Shown: positions 44,297 through 57,040 of the stretch, one piece after another | Position numbering within the stretch: position 1 is the stretch's first letter | Layout: each line of letters starts with the position of its first letter | Assembly (NCBI GenBank): GCA_029216955.1 | Contig: JANAVB010004031.1 | Location: 186,001-250,000, forward strand | Source of the DNA: Iris pallida | Lineage: Eukaryota; Streptophyta; Magnoliopsida; Asparagales; Iridaceae | Direction: 5' to 3' | DNA: 64,000 bases | The notes under the pieces: generated by a model | What the model was told of the DNA's origin: nothing | Databases searched by the model: none | Seen by the model: the letters and a program-made list of their open reading frames with translations, nothing else | Position numbers and translations under genes: made by a program

Positions 44297-45938
44297 TGTA
44301 ACGCCCCAGTTCCAAAATACGTAGGACTAGAACATAATCATGCCAGCTGTATACATACGAAGTACATGGACCGTCGTATGTATACATGAGCTGTAAAATG
44401 TAGTAACCAAGGCAGTAAATCTAATCCAAAAAAATAAATAATGATATAAAAGCAACTTTAAATTTTTTATGTATACAATCGTTGGGCAGAGACAAATCCA
44501 CTACCAACTAATTTAAATAAGAAAAAATTATACAAAGAAAACGATTTGGTGAGCGAAGGAGATGACGATCCAAAAAGCAAAATCTCGAAGAATAGAGCGC
44601 AAGTCATGGCCACAGCTAGGACACCTGCGAAAGATGAGAACACACACCTGGCGAGATAACCAGGTCCTCAGAGGGATGTAACAAGATACAATAAACATGC
44701 CATATAAATACTGAATATAAAATATGCCACAATCAAAGAAAGTGACAAGACATAATAAGGTAATCTAACCAAACTAAAGTGAACATGTAGTTGAGAAACA
44801 ATCCTTCGACGCATGAGCCTTGGCTGTAAATGGGATCTGGTATAGTCCCCACTTGGGCACCAGTGACCTAAGCGCATGACGTTAAAAAACGACAGTGGCC
44901 AACCTGAAAGGCTCATACCGGTATCTCCAGCGGAGCTTCCGGGTTACAAGGGAAGTACAATCGAAGCCCATACGTCAGGTATTGTCCTCCCCACCCAAAT
45001 GTCCCTACCAAGCCGCATCCACGACCATGTTTCTCTACTAAATGCTAAGTCTCCTAACACGCCTCTAATAACAGTTAGCCTAACGCGAGCATATAGGGGA
45101 TCGGCCCACACGCAAGAACCTCTACATGCTACTCATCTCACACATCCTCGTGGTACAACTGTGTCGAGGTATATGCAATACACTACAATGGTAGTCCCTT
45201 GACTCTAAGTCCATATGCAATCAAAGGGTAATAACAAAGTACATCTAATATCACTGAGCAGGCAGTAAATCAAGAACTGTAATAACTGGAATTAATGGAC
45301 AGTGATATGTAATAAAATACAAACTAAATATAAACAGTATAATGGCAAGGCATCTTGCCTGGTGTTACGCCTGGTGTGGTGCAATGATCCGACAAGTTTC
45401 GATTGTCCAATAGCCATGTTCGGTGTGTAATCGGTGGAGGTTGAGAAAAAAATAGGAAAACAGGATTTAGACATAAGTAAGGTTGACAAATAGTAGAAAT
45501 TTGAGGAGAAGAGCATTCTATTTATTTTAGGAAAAAATTTCTACTACTTTAAAATATATTTTCCTTAGTCAAAAAGATTGTAGGAAAAATACTTGAATTG
45601 TATTTACTAGTAGAAGAAACTTTTAGTTAAAAATTTTCTTCAAGCAAAATATACTAAGCTTGTCAAATTTATATTTTTGACAGAAGAATTATTTAATTAA
45701 ATTATTTTAGAATAATACAAGAAATTTTATAAACTATGAACAAGCCAAGTTTATCAACATATATATAATTTTGGAAACTATCTACCTTATATATTTTATA
45801 GAAAATTTATATTCATAATAATGAAATAATAATAATAATATTTAGATAACAAAAATCAATGTAATAATAATAATAATAATAATAGTAACAATAATAATGC
45901 CTGCAATAATCATAATAATAATAAATTTAATGATGATA

Positions 45939-45969
<31 letters not shown>

Positions 45970-48240
45970 TAAATATTAATAACTTATACTTTAACAGTAA
46001 TATTATACTAATAATACTTATAACAATGATAATAATTATTATATATAAAAAAAATAATATAATACTAATACAGAGTTGTTCTTTTTTTTTAAAGAAGGGG
46101 AATAAGAAAAGGGGGAGGAGAGAGAGTATCGAGAGGGGGGAAAATTGCGGGCTTACCTAGGCGGTTTCGGCCGGCGGTTAGCGCAGATGGAGCTCGACGC
46201 ATGGGCGGCCAGAGGAGAAAGAGCGGCGGTGGCAGCGCGCGGTTGCGCGAGAGGCTTCTTCCGGGTGGATGAGCGCGGTCGGCGTGCAGTGGCCACCGGC
46301 GACGCTAGTGGGGAGGAGGTCAACACCTGGGGCGGTGCAGCGGGCAAGGCTCGGCCACCGGCGACAGTGGTGGCCCGAGCGAGGAGTTCGCGGACGGTAC
46401 CAGGGCTTGGGCGCGCGCCGTGCACGGCGGGGCACAGAGGGTCCGAACGCCGGTGGAGGAGGCCGCGGCTATCAGCGCCTACGGAGGGGAGCGCTGGCGT
46501 GGGCGGTTGTCGCAGAGGAGCTGGGTTGGAAGGAAACCGCGGGTGTGGCAGATTTGCCGAGTGGTGGCTGTGGTTTCGGCAGCCGGAGCGGGTGGGATGG
46601 CATACCAGTGCTCCGGAGCTCACGCCGGAGGCCGGTGGGCAGGACGCAGCGGCGACGGACTCAGGTTAGGGTTCCTCCTATTCTTTCTTCATGGGTAATG
46701 GTGATGGGGTTGACTGGGTTGGTGGCGGTGGTATCGTGGTGTCCCTGGTGGTGGTGTTGGTGACGGGTTGACGTAGATGGTGGTGGTGGTTGCGTGATGA
46801 TGTTGATTTGGGCGGCGCCGAAATTGGGCACGGGTGATGGCGAGGTCGGGATGGACGGCCAGTGGTGGTGGCATTTGACGATGGAGGCTGCAGGGAGGCG
46901 GCAGTGCGCTTGCAGGTGGTGGTGATATTGGTAACAGTGATAGAGGTGATCGGGGTGGCGAGGAGATGGGTCGGACAGGCGGGGTTGTGCTGGTCGCAGG
47001 GTGCGGGACGGAGTATTGGTGATGGAGTCGATACACGGTGGTGTTCGGCTGCTGGTGGTGGTGTGTGTATCATCGTGTCGGCGGGGCTGTCCGACACGAC
47101 GGCGAGGGGGTCGGGAATCCTTGAGGGAATTGCAACTGTAATGGAAAATATAGTAGATAGGCGTGGAACACAGACACGATGCACCTGCTGTGGATGGAAA
47201 TTTTCTGGAGGAGTACCTCTCCTTTTATAGGAGGTGGAAATTCCCAGTTGGATAGGGATTGGGAGAATTTAAATTCTCCCTAGATAATATCATATTATAT
47301 TTAAATTTGATTTAAACTAATTCAATCCAAATCAAATCCAATATAAATAAATTCTATACTTAATTTAAAATATTTTTAAATAAAGTAAATGAAATCTTTT
47401 CCAATTTAAATTACCATAATTAATCAAATATTAAATTTAACAAAATTCCAAATATCATTTTCGTAATTAAATAAATATAGTAATAATTAATTTCAAAAAT
47501 CACGATAAATACTTAAATATTAAATCATAAACTAGGCTTTATAAATAACAAAATTTATTAATAATCATATTTTACATTTCACAAAATATTAAATCACCAT
47601 TTTCAAATCACCATTTATTTGTAAACGACGAATAAAATAAAAAAATATTTATCATCTTTATTTGAACATGTACTTTCTTATTAAAATAAAATTTATAATA
47701 ATAAAAAATATTTTTCTAACATATGTACCTCGACACATATTCGCACTCGTCGAGAAATTACGAACGCAAATCTCGCGCGTCACGTAAATTCAACAAAGCA
47801 AACTCGTATGTTTGGATACAAAGTAAAATGAAAATAATAATAATAAAAAATCGTTTATGTAACTACGAAGAGTTTGTAATAGGTCTTTGTAGCCACATGC
47901 TTCTATAATCCCCCTACATTTTATATGAATTTATTTAATTTATTTTGATTTACCGTATATATTTTTTTTATTAAAAGGAATTTATTTGTATAGGGGAGTA
48001 CATTGTAAGTGTGATATATATAGGTGGGTATATATAATTATATATATATATGATTTATTGCCTACAAAGGTTTGGGGGTAATATACTATTGGGTATATTG
48101 ATTTAGAAATTTTATGATTTTATATATAAATTTTTGTAATTATTGATATACCTTCACATGGGTATATAAATACTTTTAAATATGAGTGTATAAGCATAAA
48201 CATATAAATCTGTTTAAAAAAGAAAAAGAAAAAAAAACCA
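44297..48240 (-). repeat. LTR G (minus orientation), related to LTR F
   Basis: The left end TGTAACGCCCCAGTTCC and the first ~1.1 kb match, in inverted orientation, the last ~1 kb of LTR F (ending 50884). The minus strand has TATA (TATAAAAGG at 47229-47221), then a ~1-kb GC-rich leader and a splice-donor-like CTAG/GTAAGC (46160-46151). The U5-like part is rich in AAT repeats (45820-46040). Its start (right end) is not resolved, about 47.9-48.24 kb. It interrupts element C. Confidence 0.65.
45820..46040. repeat. AAT/ATA microsatellite tract in LTR G
   Basis: Imperfect trinucleotide repeats of AAT/ATA with interruptions. They give a spurious Asn/Ile-rich open frame on the plus strand. Confidence 0.85.
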
Positions 48241-48244
48241 AGCT

Positions 48245-48272
48245 ACTTTACTGTTCACGTGAACAATAAAGT
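48245..48272. promoter_or_regulatory. 28-bp near-perfect palindrome with G-box core at the G/F junction
   Basis: The two 14-bp halves are inverted copies with one mismatch. The core TGTTCACGTGAACA contains CACGTG, the G-box bound by bZIP/bHLH factors. It lies where the oppositely oriented LTRs G and F meet. Confidence 0.7.
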
Positions 48273-50884
48273 ATTAGGCCCGACCCTTATTGCGTTGTAG
48301 CCTTCGTAAGGAAATCGATTCCTTGAGTTGGAATTTAAATTCAAATCCAAAACTTGTCATCCAAATCTATTCCCATACGAGTACTACTAGATCTCTTCCT
48401 AAGTGACCTAAATTGAATGAGGATGGTATAAAATCTAATTCAAAATTGGAATTTAGATTAAGTATATATATCCGGGAACCCATTGGCTTAAAAATGATAA
48501 CTCATAAAAGAAAACTCTCCCACTACTGCGCCATAACCCAGAACTTCAGAGCTCGAGCCTTCCTGCCACCCCACGTACACCCTCATCCTCCTGCAACTGC
48601 CGGAGCAGCACCGCAGACCCCCTCCCCCAACTTGCAAAAAACTGACAACAACAGAGTTTTCACTGTTCGAGTACACCGACAGGTACTTCCCTTCTCACTA
48701 ATTTTTCATCGAGTCTATTAGATCGAATTGCGATTTGTGAACTGATATAGAGACCCTGTATGACCCTCTTCGAGATCCCTTAGATGAATTTTGAAACGAC
48801 TCTCTGACGCGCTCGAAAAAATGAGACGAAGTTAGCCCCAAACCTGTTCTAAAACAGAACAATATGCTATCCCAGAACCCCGACTTGGAAGTCAAATTCC
48901 AAGCCAAACACTTTGAGTTTTCAAAAACAAACTTCAAACAGAGGAAGACAACATATACGAGAGTAGAACCCAACTTGTAGAACATAATTTCGTTAATTAT
49001 GAAGAAAGTTATTTGCAAAGTTTGAGAACAAACTATGTTTTAAAACTCTAGAAATTAGAAAACTTTTCCCGATACGGCGTGCATCCCGACAAACCGGACG
49101 ACGTGGTCATGCACTATACGCATCGAAAGGTGCGTATGGATGTTGTCGACGTGTGGGAACTAACGGGGCTCGATTTTGTTGTGTGTGCGCGACGAAATCA
49201 GTGCGTATCCGTCAAGAGACCCCTGTATCGACCTTTTGTAAATTTGGCCATAACTTTGTGCACGTTCGTCGGATCGACACGAAACTTGCACCATCAGGAC
49301 CGTATCATTTTTCTGGTCCTGTAAGCCAAGTTTGGTCCGATTCTGAGAAGGTTGATCGGAATGCCAATTTGGCGGGCCCGCGACCCGATCCAACGGGCGA
49401 TTTTATGCACGGCTCATTAAAATCCAAAATTGAACATACCGTTGGGTTCGCCTCCTGAAACCGGATCCGTAGACATATAGTTTGACACTTTAGAGACCGT
49501 AGACATTGGCACGCGTTTTGGTGCAAAACGGGTCCAACGGCGAACATCGTTTTGACCTAAAATTATGATTTTGCCCCTGTTCCAGAATTAGACTTTTGGA
49601 CAGGCTTTTTCTAGATATATTTTTTTTTTGAGTACATTCTTCACGTTTGTTTTAGCATCCGAAGTTGTTTGGAGATTATGACATTTTTTTTGCTGACATT
49701 GTGATTCTTGGACTTGCCACCTTTGCACCACCAGGCAGGATACCTTACCACCTTACTCTGTGATTTATATATTCTTATTTTCAGTTGTTATTTTTAGCAT
49801 TTTTTATTTGTTGTTATTATAAAACTGTTCATCCAAGTCACATTTGGGTGTAAGCGACTCTATCGGTCGTTTTTCTTGCCTTTGTTTTATTCTCATGCAT
49901 TGACTTAGTCTAGTGATCACCCATTTGATGATGAGGTATTGGTATATCTCATACGGCCTTAACACCAACTTTACCATGTATTGTGAGTCATATATAGGAT
50001 ACGTACTCGCGTAGTCGACCGACCACCGATACGTATGAGGCGTACGACGGTTAGGAGTAACTGCCAATAGAATTGCTTGCTAGTGGACTTGGCAGTTACT
50101 AGAGGATCATATGAGTCATGGATGTGAACCCACTAGGCATGGGATGGGAAGAACAGTTCCTTGATGTATGGGCCACATATACATTGCTATTGTACATGAA
50201 GCTCCGCTGGAGACGCAGGTTCACCTTACTATTACTGATTCCCTCTGGCGTTCATGGAGCGTTATGGATGTTTTCATACTGATTGCCTCTGACGTTCACC
50301 AGGCATTATGGACGGGGACGACTGGTTCCCAAAGGAAGGGACGATGCCACTTCTATACAGCCCGAGCGCCCATATGTGAAGGATTGTTCTTTATTGCATA
50401 CTCACTATAGTACGGTTAGGCACCCTATTGCATGCATCCCTTTATTTTCTATTATATATCATAGTTTATATGGCATGGTGCTTTCTTGTATATTGTTACG
50501 TCCCTCTGAGGACCTGGTGAATTCTTCAGGCATGTTTTATGACTTTTCGCAGGTGCTTTAGCCAAGGACATGATTTACCCTCTTGCTTCGAGATGATTGC
50601 TCTTGGAACGTCTTTTGCTCGCTCGACAAATTCCTTTACTGTTTATTTATTTGTCCCTTTTATAGTTGGTAGTGGATTTGTCTCCACCCAACCAAATGTA
50701 CAATGATAATTTCTTATTTGATTCTATGAAAGATATATCTTTATTCGTGGATGAGATTTAGTGTGTCGTGGTTTATTATATTTTACAGCTTATGTATACA
50801 TACGAGGATTTCATATACTTCGTATGTATGTAACTGACATATCTACGTACTTAGTCCTAAGTATTTTGGGACTGAGGTGTTACA
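48245..50884 (+). repeat. LTR F (plus orientation)
   Basis: It ends TTTTGGGACTGAGGTGTTACA at 50884 and is followed by TATGGTGGCCCATG-type sequence, like the region after the LTRs of D and E. It has TATA (TATAAAA at 48427-48433), a leader, and a splice-donor-like ACAG/GTACTT at 48683. One to two diverged units of the 158-bp repeat of D lie at 49310-49560. The start is set at the palindrome for convenience and could be up to ~200 bp to the left. Confidence 0.65.
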
Positions 50885-51907
50885 TGTTTTTATGGTGGCC
50901 CATGAAGGTCGAGATAAATTATTTGGTTACTTCACCGTACCAAGCAAGCCTGCATATAGGATTAGAGTCCAGAATCTCATCCCCATACTTGACCTCTTCC
51001 TCGATTATGTTTTCGAACTATCGCTTGATCCCTTGATTTGCATCTTGCTTGATTCCCTCTACCGTAAATTATTATCCTTCTTCCGGCCTTGATAGTGGTT
51101 AGGAAGATACCCAAACTTGATAGACATGTTCCATTGTCCTATCACACTACTACTTTAATTCTTATAAGTTGGGTAGAATCCCCCATGATCTAGTAATCAC
51201 TTCGTCCTTATGACCCGTGGTAGAGGATACTACTTGGATTACCTAGATTAAAAATCTTCAGAGGACCATACCTCATTTTATTGACCAAGGCCTTAGATAA
51301 GAAGACAATAGGATGACTATATAATCACAAACACTAGATTAATAAATAACTTGAACTATTTACCTTTTTCTTTCATCATTATCTTGCGTACTTATAGTTT
51401 GGAATACCTTGACTAATGTTGCTATTATAGCCTAGCTTTGCAAGCTCATCCTTTTATCGAGCTTATCCAAGATATATGTTAGCTGGGCATGTCCACTAAC
51501 ATATTATCTATTCAGAACCGGTGCATGCTGGTCTGATCAACCTAGTGCACTTTGGCTCGCCCTTCGATTATTTTACATGTATTGAGATATAGTTAAACTT
51601 GTCCTTAGGATGTCATCCGCAATGGTTTCGAAAAACTTTCTTTTGGAACTGTTCAATCGCCCTTGAAACCTAAAATTGTAATTCGATCCCATCTCCCTCG
51701 AACTCTTATTATTTTTCGTCACTTATTTTGGAAAACAAATGCTCGTAGACATTAAGAATTCTTTTATGGCCATGAAGGCTATATGTACACAATCGTTTCC
51801 ATCTATTCAAAACTGGAGAACTAACTCCAAACTTGATTCATATCTACCATATCATAATTTTGATCATGTTGTGTAGTATTGTTTAATAATAAAGAGCCGA
51901 GGTGCAA
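50885..51907 (+). other. Internal remnant after LTR F, no coding sequence recognised
   Basis: It begins with the post-LTR block TATGGTGGCCCATGAAGG also present (as TAGTGGTGGCCTATGCAGG) in D and E. The remaining ~900 bp have no open frame I can assign. It ends in a purine-rich AAGAGCCGAGGTGC just before an LTR-like start at 51908. Confidence 0.5.
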
Positions 51908-53045
51908 TGTCGTGACCTTGAAATTTTCTGACCTCATTAAATCCTTAACCTCTGTATTAGTTCTGTAGAATATAGATTGCAAGCCTTCTAACCTTTAAGA
52001 TTTATTAGGACAACCGATTGACTGGAATAAATTGGAATCCCTTAGGATGATAAATTAGTACCTCTTGAACTCCCACTTTCTATCTAGATCATTTGGTGTC
52101 CCCGACCGTGGCATTGGAATTAGGAGCATGAAACCAGCTTTAACCTTCCAACAAACTTCACATGCAAGACCTAGATGAGTCCACCTTCATGTAGACATAT
52201 CATGTCCCACTAAAACACGTCCCCTTGTGCTCTGTTTTCATGACACGACTTTCAGGTTAAAACGGCTAGATATAACCCTTACAATAATATCGGTGTACTT
52301 CCCGACCTCAATTAGAGATCCAATCTTGACTCAAATCTTTCGACCCAATATATGGTTGTGATCTACTCGAAGCCCTCTACGCAGATGTCACTAGTGTTCC
52401 ACCTAATTGAGATCCCATGTGCTACTTAAACTCAAGAGTCACAGAAGGCATATTTTTGGACTTAAAGAACCTAGTTAACCAATCCGATTAGAAACTGGCC
52501 CAACCACTTCAATTGAAACCTATTCTATATTGCCCTCACCTACTAGTAATGGTTCGAACTGATCTTAGGGATCTTGTCCAGCTAATATAGATTAAAATCT
52601 AAGACTAAATTAATCAACGATTGGTTCCAATGGAACTGATAAACCATAGGTTTATAACGTTTATTTCTCTTTGTATCATTTTGATACCTTACAGTGACTT
52701 TGATATTTGGAGCACAGCACTAGCCATTTTTCTTTCAACAAATTTTACCCTCATGAACTAAACGAGCTACACTACACATATGACATACACGTCCCACACA
52801 AACATACCATTTTGTGCTCCATATCAATTACGCCATATGTATGACACAATTTTTCCTTAGAACAAACCACAAATGCCCCTTGTAATCCCATTAATCTCAA
52901 CCATGCAATACTAACCCACTCCCCCAAACTACTAGAAACCCATGATCCATGCAAAACTAAGAATACCCTATCTTGAAGAATATGTTGTCAACCTGATTCC
53001 TTCTACAACAACCACCTCCATCTTTTCGAAAACCAAATTATAATT
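51908..53045 (+). repeat. Diverged D-like LTR U3 fragment
   Basis: It starts TGTCGTGACCTTGAAATTTT, comparable to TGTGAGCACCCTGAATTTT of D. The same modules follow in order: GTCCCACTAAAACACGTCCC with TTGTGCTC (52210), AGATCCCATGTGCTACTT (52410), CCAATCCGATTAG (52475), and a repeated GTGACTTT...GGAGC...TTTTGTGCTCC module (52690-52820). Similarity is weak but ordered. It stops abruptly at ~53045 where gag sequence begins. Confidence 0.5.
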
Positions 53046-53519
53046 TGAGGCCAGCCCCTCAGCAGCAGCAGACGAGGTAGCACCAGCAGGGACAGAGGCA
53101 GAGTGTTACTTGTGCCTATTGCAAGAAGCCCGGACATGTGGCCAAAGAGTGCCGGAGGAGGCTGGGCCAGTACCTGAAGTGTGGTTCAGCAGACCACCAG
53201 ATGAAGGAGTGCCGCTTAGTACGAGCAGGCCCGGAAGGAGGAGCCAGGGCTCCAGCAGGTCAGCAGCGGGGACCAGCCCTGTCGACGCAGCAGCAGAGAT
53301 TTATTCAGCACCAGCAGCAGGCCAGGGGAGGCCAGCAGGTGCGAGGATTTGCCTTGGCAGCAGAGGATGCAGAGGTCATCGGGGAGCTGATTGTAGGTTC
53401 GATTCTTCTTGACTCCAGTCCATTATTTGCCTTATTCGATTCCGGTGCTTCGTATAGCTTCATATCAGTATCTTTTGCGATTAGACACGGTATCATAGTC
53501 GAATCGTTGCCTAGGACTT
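53046..53519 (+). pseudogene. Element H: Gag knuckle and protease fragment (Tekay/Del-like)
   Basis: A Gln-rich stretch, a TAG at 53078, then CAYCKKPGHVAKEC (a perfect C-x2-C-x4-H-x4-C knuckle) and YLKCGSADHQMKEC, where the first Cys of a second knuckle is Tyr. After a spacer comes VRGFALAAEDAEVIGELIVG and the protease active site LFALFDSGASYSFISV. The frame is open to 53519, where LTR E begins. This is the Gag-protease junction of a chromovirus-type Gypsy element interrupted by element E; the remainder may lie beyond the right edge. Confidence 0.85.
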
Positions 53520-54106
53520 TGTAACACCCAGTTTTCCAGATGAGGGTATTTTTGAAATTTTGTAATTATTATTATTATTTATTGATATTTATTTTACATG
53601 GTGATTTTTGATTATTTTCAATTATTTTTAAACTATTTAAAAACTGGTTTAAGTCATGACTTGCGATTTTGATGTGCTGCTAGTGAAACCTGAGAGACTG
53701 CATGACCTAGAACCTAACCATGTCATTAGGATGATTTAATTATCATTTTAGCCTAGGGGTATTTTGGTCAGTTGGCCTCTTGAGTTATTTCATGATTTAT
53801 TTCACTAGTGGTTATTGATTTTGACTTTTGATTAGCTGTGACTTAAGGAACTGTCCTAGACTTTGACCTTGACTTTGGTGCCTTAGTTGACTTGGCAAGG
53901 GACCCTAATCAAGCTTAAGTTGGTCTTGGTTGACTTAAGTTGGCTATGTTCCATGGAGAGGGTAGGAGGATTTTTACATTGGACCAAAGGCTAAGGACTT
54001 GAGCTTGTGAGCTAGCAAACTTGGCCCAAGGCCCAATATGAGAACCCTAACCCTAGCTCTTCATTGGAGGCAGCCACAACAGCCCAAGAAGGACCTAACT
54101 TCAGCC

Positions 54107-54113
54107 TATAAAG
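54107..54113 (+). promoter_or_regulatory. Element E TATA box
   Basis: TATAAAG in the context CAGCCTATAAAGTGTCTC, about 590 bp into the LTR, with a CT/A-rich leader downstream. The 3' LTR keeps it (near 60880). It is the most credible promoter core in the LTR. Confidence 0.6.
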
Positions 54114-54352
54114 TGTCTCTTCAAGACCACTTGCCTCTTTTAGAACACCCCTTTGTAGGAAACCCTAATTTCTTCCCCAAATTATCTAACTCCTCCATTT
54201 CTTCACCAAATTGATCCCAGCCTCTTGTATTTGGATCTAGATCTGGAGGGAAGGTTGAAGAAGGCTTGCTTGCAAGGAGTGGAGCTCTTTTGGACACAAT
54301 TTGAGGGAGAGGGACTCTCTTAATTGAGGCTTTTCATTGAGACTTGCTCTCA

Positions 54353-54362
54353 ATAGGTAAAA
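54353..54362 (+). promoter_or_regulatory. Splice-donor-like site in E LTR leader
   Basis: ATAG/GTAAAA, with GT at 54357-54358, about 220 bp after the expected start of transcription. It pairs with the acceptor-like sequence just before the gag ATG at 58828. The same relative position holds a donor-like sequence in LTRs F and G. Confidence 0.45.
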
Positions 54363-57040
54363 CCTATTGAAACCCTTCCTTTTCCCAATTTCTTTGCATG
54401 GTAGCATTCATTTAGGTTAACCCTAGTTGTTCCCCAAGTATTGTAGGATTTCGTGTCCGTTACGTGTCCGTATCGGACACGTATCAGTCAATATATTCAT
54501 GTGTTTGTTGAAATGTTTGAATGGGTTTTAAATCATTATTTTCAAAAAGTGTTTGTACAGTTTTTGTAGCCATTAATATGCTCAGTGAGGTCATAAAGGA
54601 CTGAGAGTGCATCAGTGTCTGTGTCGTATCCGCGAGCAGCGAGACTCACGGCACGAGGGCTCGTGCAGTGCTCGCGTGCTGCCCTGCTACTCGAGGGACA
54701 GTATGCACAGTTTGTGACACTAGGGGACACGACACTTGGAGTGAGGCTTGGAGGCATGACTGACATGCCAGCCCCCGAGTGGTGTGCCACCCCGTGTCGT
54801 GTCGGACTCAGGATTCGAGCTGTACGGATTGCTCGAACTGTGCACAGTGAGTGCAGGCTGGGTCCTGATACTCGATATTGGGTTTGGGGGATTCAAAACT
54901 GATACAAATAGATATCAGTCATTCAAGTAATTGATATGGTTTTATAATGAATTGATTGAGCCTTGATTCGATTTGATTCGAGTTTATTTTAGCTTGCTCC
55001 GAGTTTTAGTTGGGGTTGTTGAAACTGTAATTTTACTGACATTAACAGCAAGATACCATGGTTCAATTTGAGATGTAAATCTCAGATAGCTCATATGGTT
55101 ATCTCGAGTATCAGGTTGTGATGATATGATTGGGATACATGGTATTTCCTTGTTTCGAGCAATAACTTTATTCCTGAAATTTTATTGTGTCATTTTCCCA
55201 GTCTGATACTTCAAGTATCAGCCTGTGTTCTTTTGGCTTTGCAAGTTGAAATCAGGATTCTTGCAAATGCTTTCATTTCCAGGTTTTGGGTCTCTTTCTA
55301 GTTTGAAATTGAATTTGGAAATTAATGGTTAAGACCTCAGTTATGAACTGTGGAACTAATCCCAGTTTCATGCTCGAGGACACTTCCAGTTTAAATTTAA
55401 ATCTTGGTTTGAATTGCCATGTCATTTTCAGTTGGTATTGTGTTCCCTTGGTTTATGCAATACCTTCACATGTTGTTTTGGACTGTGATTTGATTAATAC
55501 CAATTGGGATATTGATGTTTTCTCAGGATCTTCATATGAACCTAGTGTTTAGTTTCACAAGCCTGGGCTATGTCCTTGAATATCTTGCTTGTACTGCCAT
55601 AGGGAGGGTATTGGGTTAGTGGTTTCAGTCTTGGCCTAGCCTGGTTTGGATTGCTTGCAACAACAGGCCTTTTTTCCTTGCCTTGGCTTGCAACTGCAGA
55701 ACAGTGATCTGTAGGGACTTTGGGACATATGTGGTTGGTTGTTTTGAGTTCTCATAATGTTTTGGGATGGTATACTGCCATAGGATATGATAATTCCCGA
55801 GTTTAGTTTTAATATCTGTCTTATACACTGGGCACTCACACATTGAATTTCTGTAGGCACACAACTTTGACACTATTTCCTACACACCCCATGGCATTGC
55901 CTGTGCTCTACATTGCTCTACACATATCAGTCCTTGTTACCCTACTGTTCAGTCAAGCCTTGTGCTGCACATCAGGTTCACATTCCTGAGACAGCTGTGT
56001 ATCCAGAGATTCCATTCTCTGTTAAACCTGAGATTAGCTCCCTGTTACACCCAACTGTCACCTGATATTCTACAAACCCTAAGATTTGGCTTCAGTTCTG
56101 ATTGCATGTATGTGACTGAACACATGTATGAAGCTCTGTCCAAGTCCAGATGTTGAAATTGGATAGATTTGGTTTAATATGAGCATAGGACAGTTACAGT
56201 GATTTTGGTTTGAACTCATTGTTAAACTAAATCCTGAGAACCATGGTATGTATATAACACACATGGCTTCCTTCATACACCCACACACTGGTTTTTGCAC
56301 TGTTATTGCCACATTTTCCTGATAACCCACATTTGATCCTGAGTTGTATAGGGATCCTGAGTTGTTCAGTTATGTTAAAACTGAGATTCATTCCAATGTG
56401 TTAAACCTGGAATATTCTATTGAACTAAATCTGAGACATTATACACAGCCATGTATGCTAGACACACACTGGACTGACATTTTCTTCATTGTTCTTTTTC
56501 CAAAAACCTGAGACTGAGTTTCCATTTCAATGATTTTAGCATTCTTTCAATTTCTAGAATTCACATTGTTTATATAGCACACTGATTTTCATATTGTTTT
56601 GCCACTATCATCTACATTGATTTCTTGCTAGTTGTACACTATTTTCTGAGTCCAGGAATCATAACACTCATGACTCACTAATTCACACACACATACACAT
56701 ATCTAGGTGCCCCTCTCTATGCTATACATATGTAAGTATTGTCTCATGGGTTGTATTATATACACAGATAGCCTATAGGTGTATTACATTCTAAGAGATA
56801 GATGTGTATTCTATATATATAAGTTATTCATGGGTGAAATATATATATATTACTTGTAGACAAGGTTGTAGGTAAGGTTATCATGGGAGATAGTGTATAT
56901 TAGATAGGCATATGATATATATAGGCCATGCCTATAGGGGTATGTATGTAAGGATATATATGATACATATATATAGTTGGTTTGGTATATATGACATATA
57001 TGTATATCCTTGAATTGATATCATAGCCTATAGCCTAGAA

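Noticed and set aside
46145..47230. A GC-rich gene-like block with long frames on both strands
   Set aside because: It lies between the TATA box and donor-like site of LTR G, has overlapping frames on both strands with low-complexity Pro/Thr/His, and matches the position of the GC-rich leader in other LTRs.
44297..50884. A single DNA transposon with ~1-kb terminal inverted repeats
   Set aside because: Each arm has its own outward TATA box and leader, and the right end is followed by the retrotransposon post-LTR block. No matching target duplication was found (GCTCC on the left, TGTTT on the right).
50761..51092. Two overlapping plus-strand frames across the end of LTR F
   Set aside because: They straddle the LTR/internal boundary, have no Gag features and are AT-rich chance frames.
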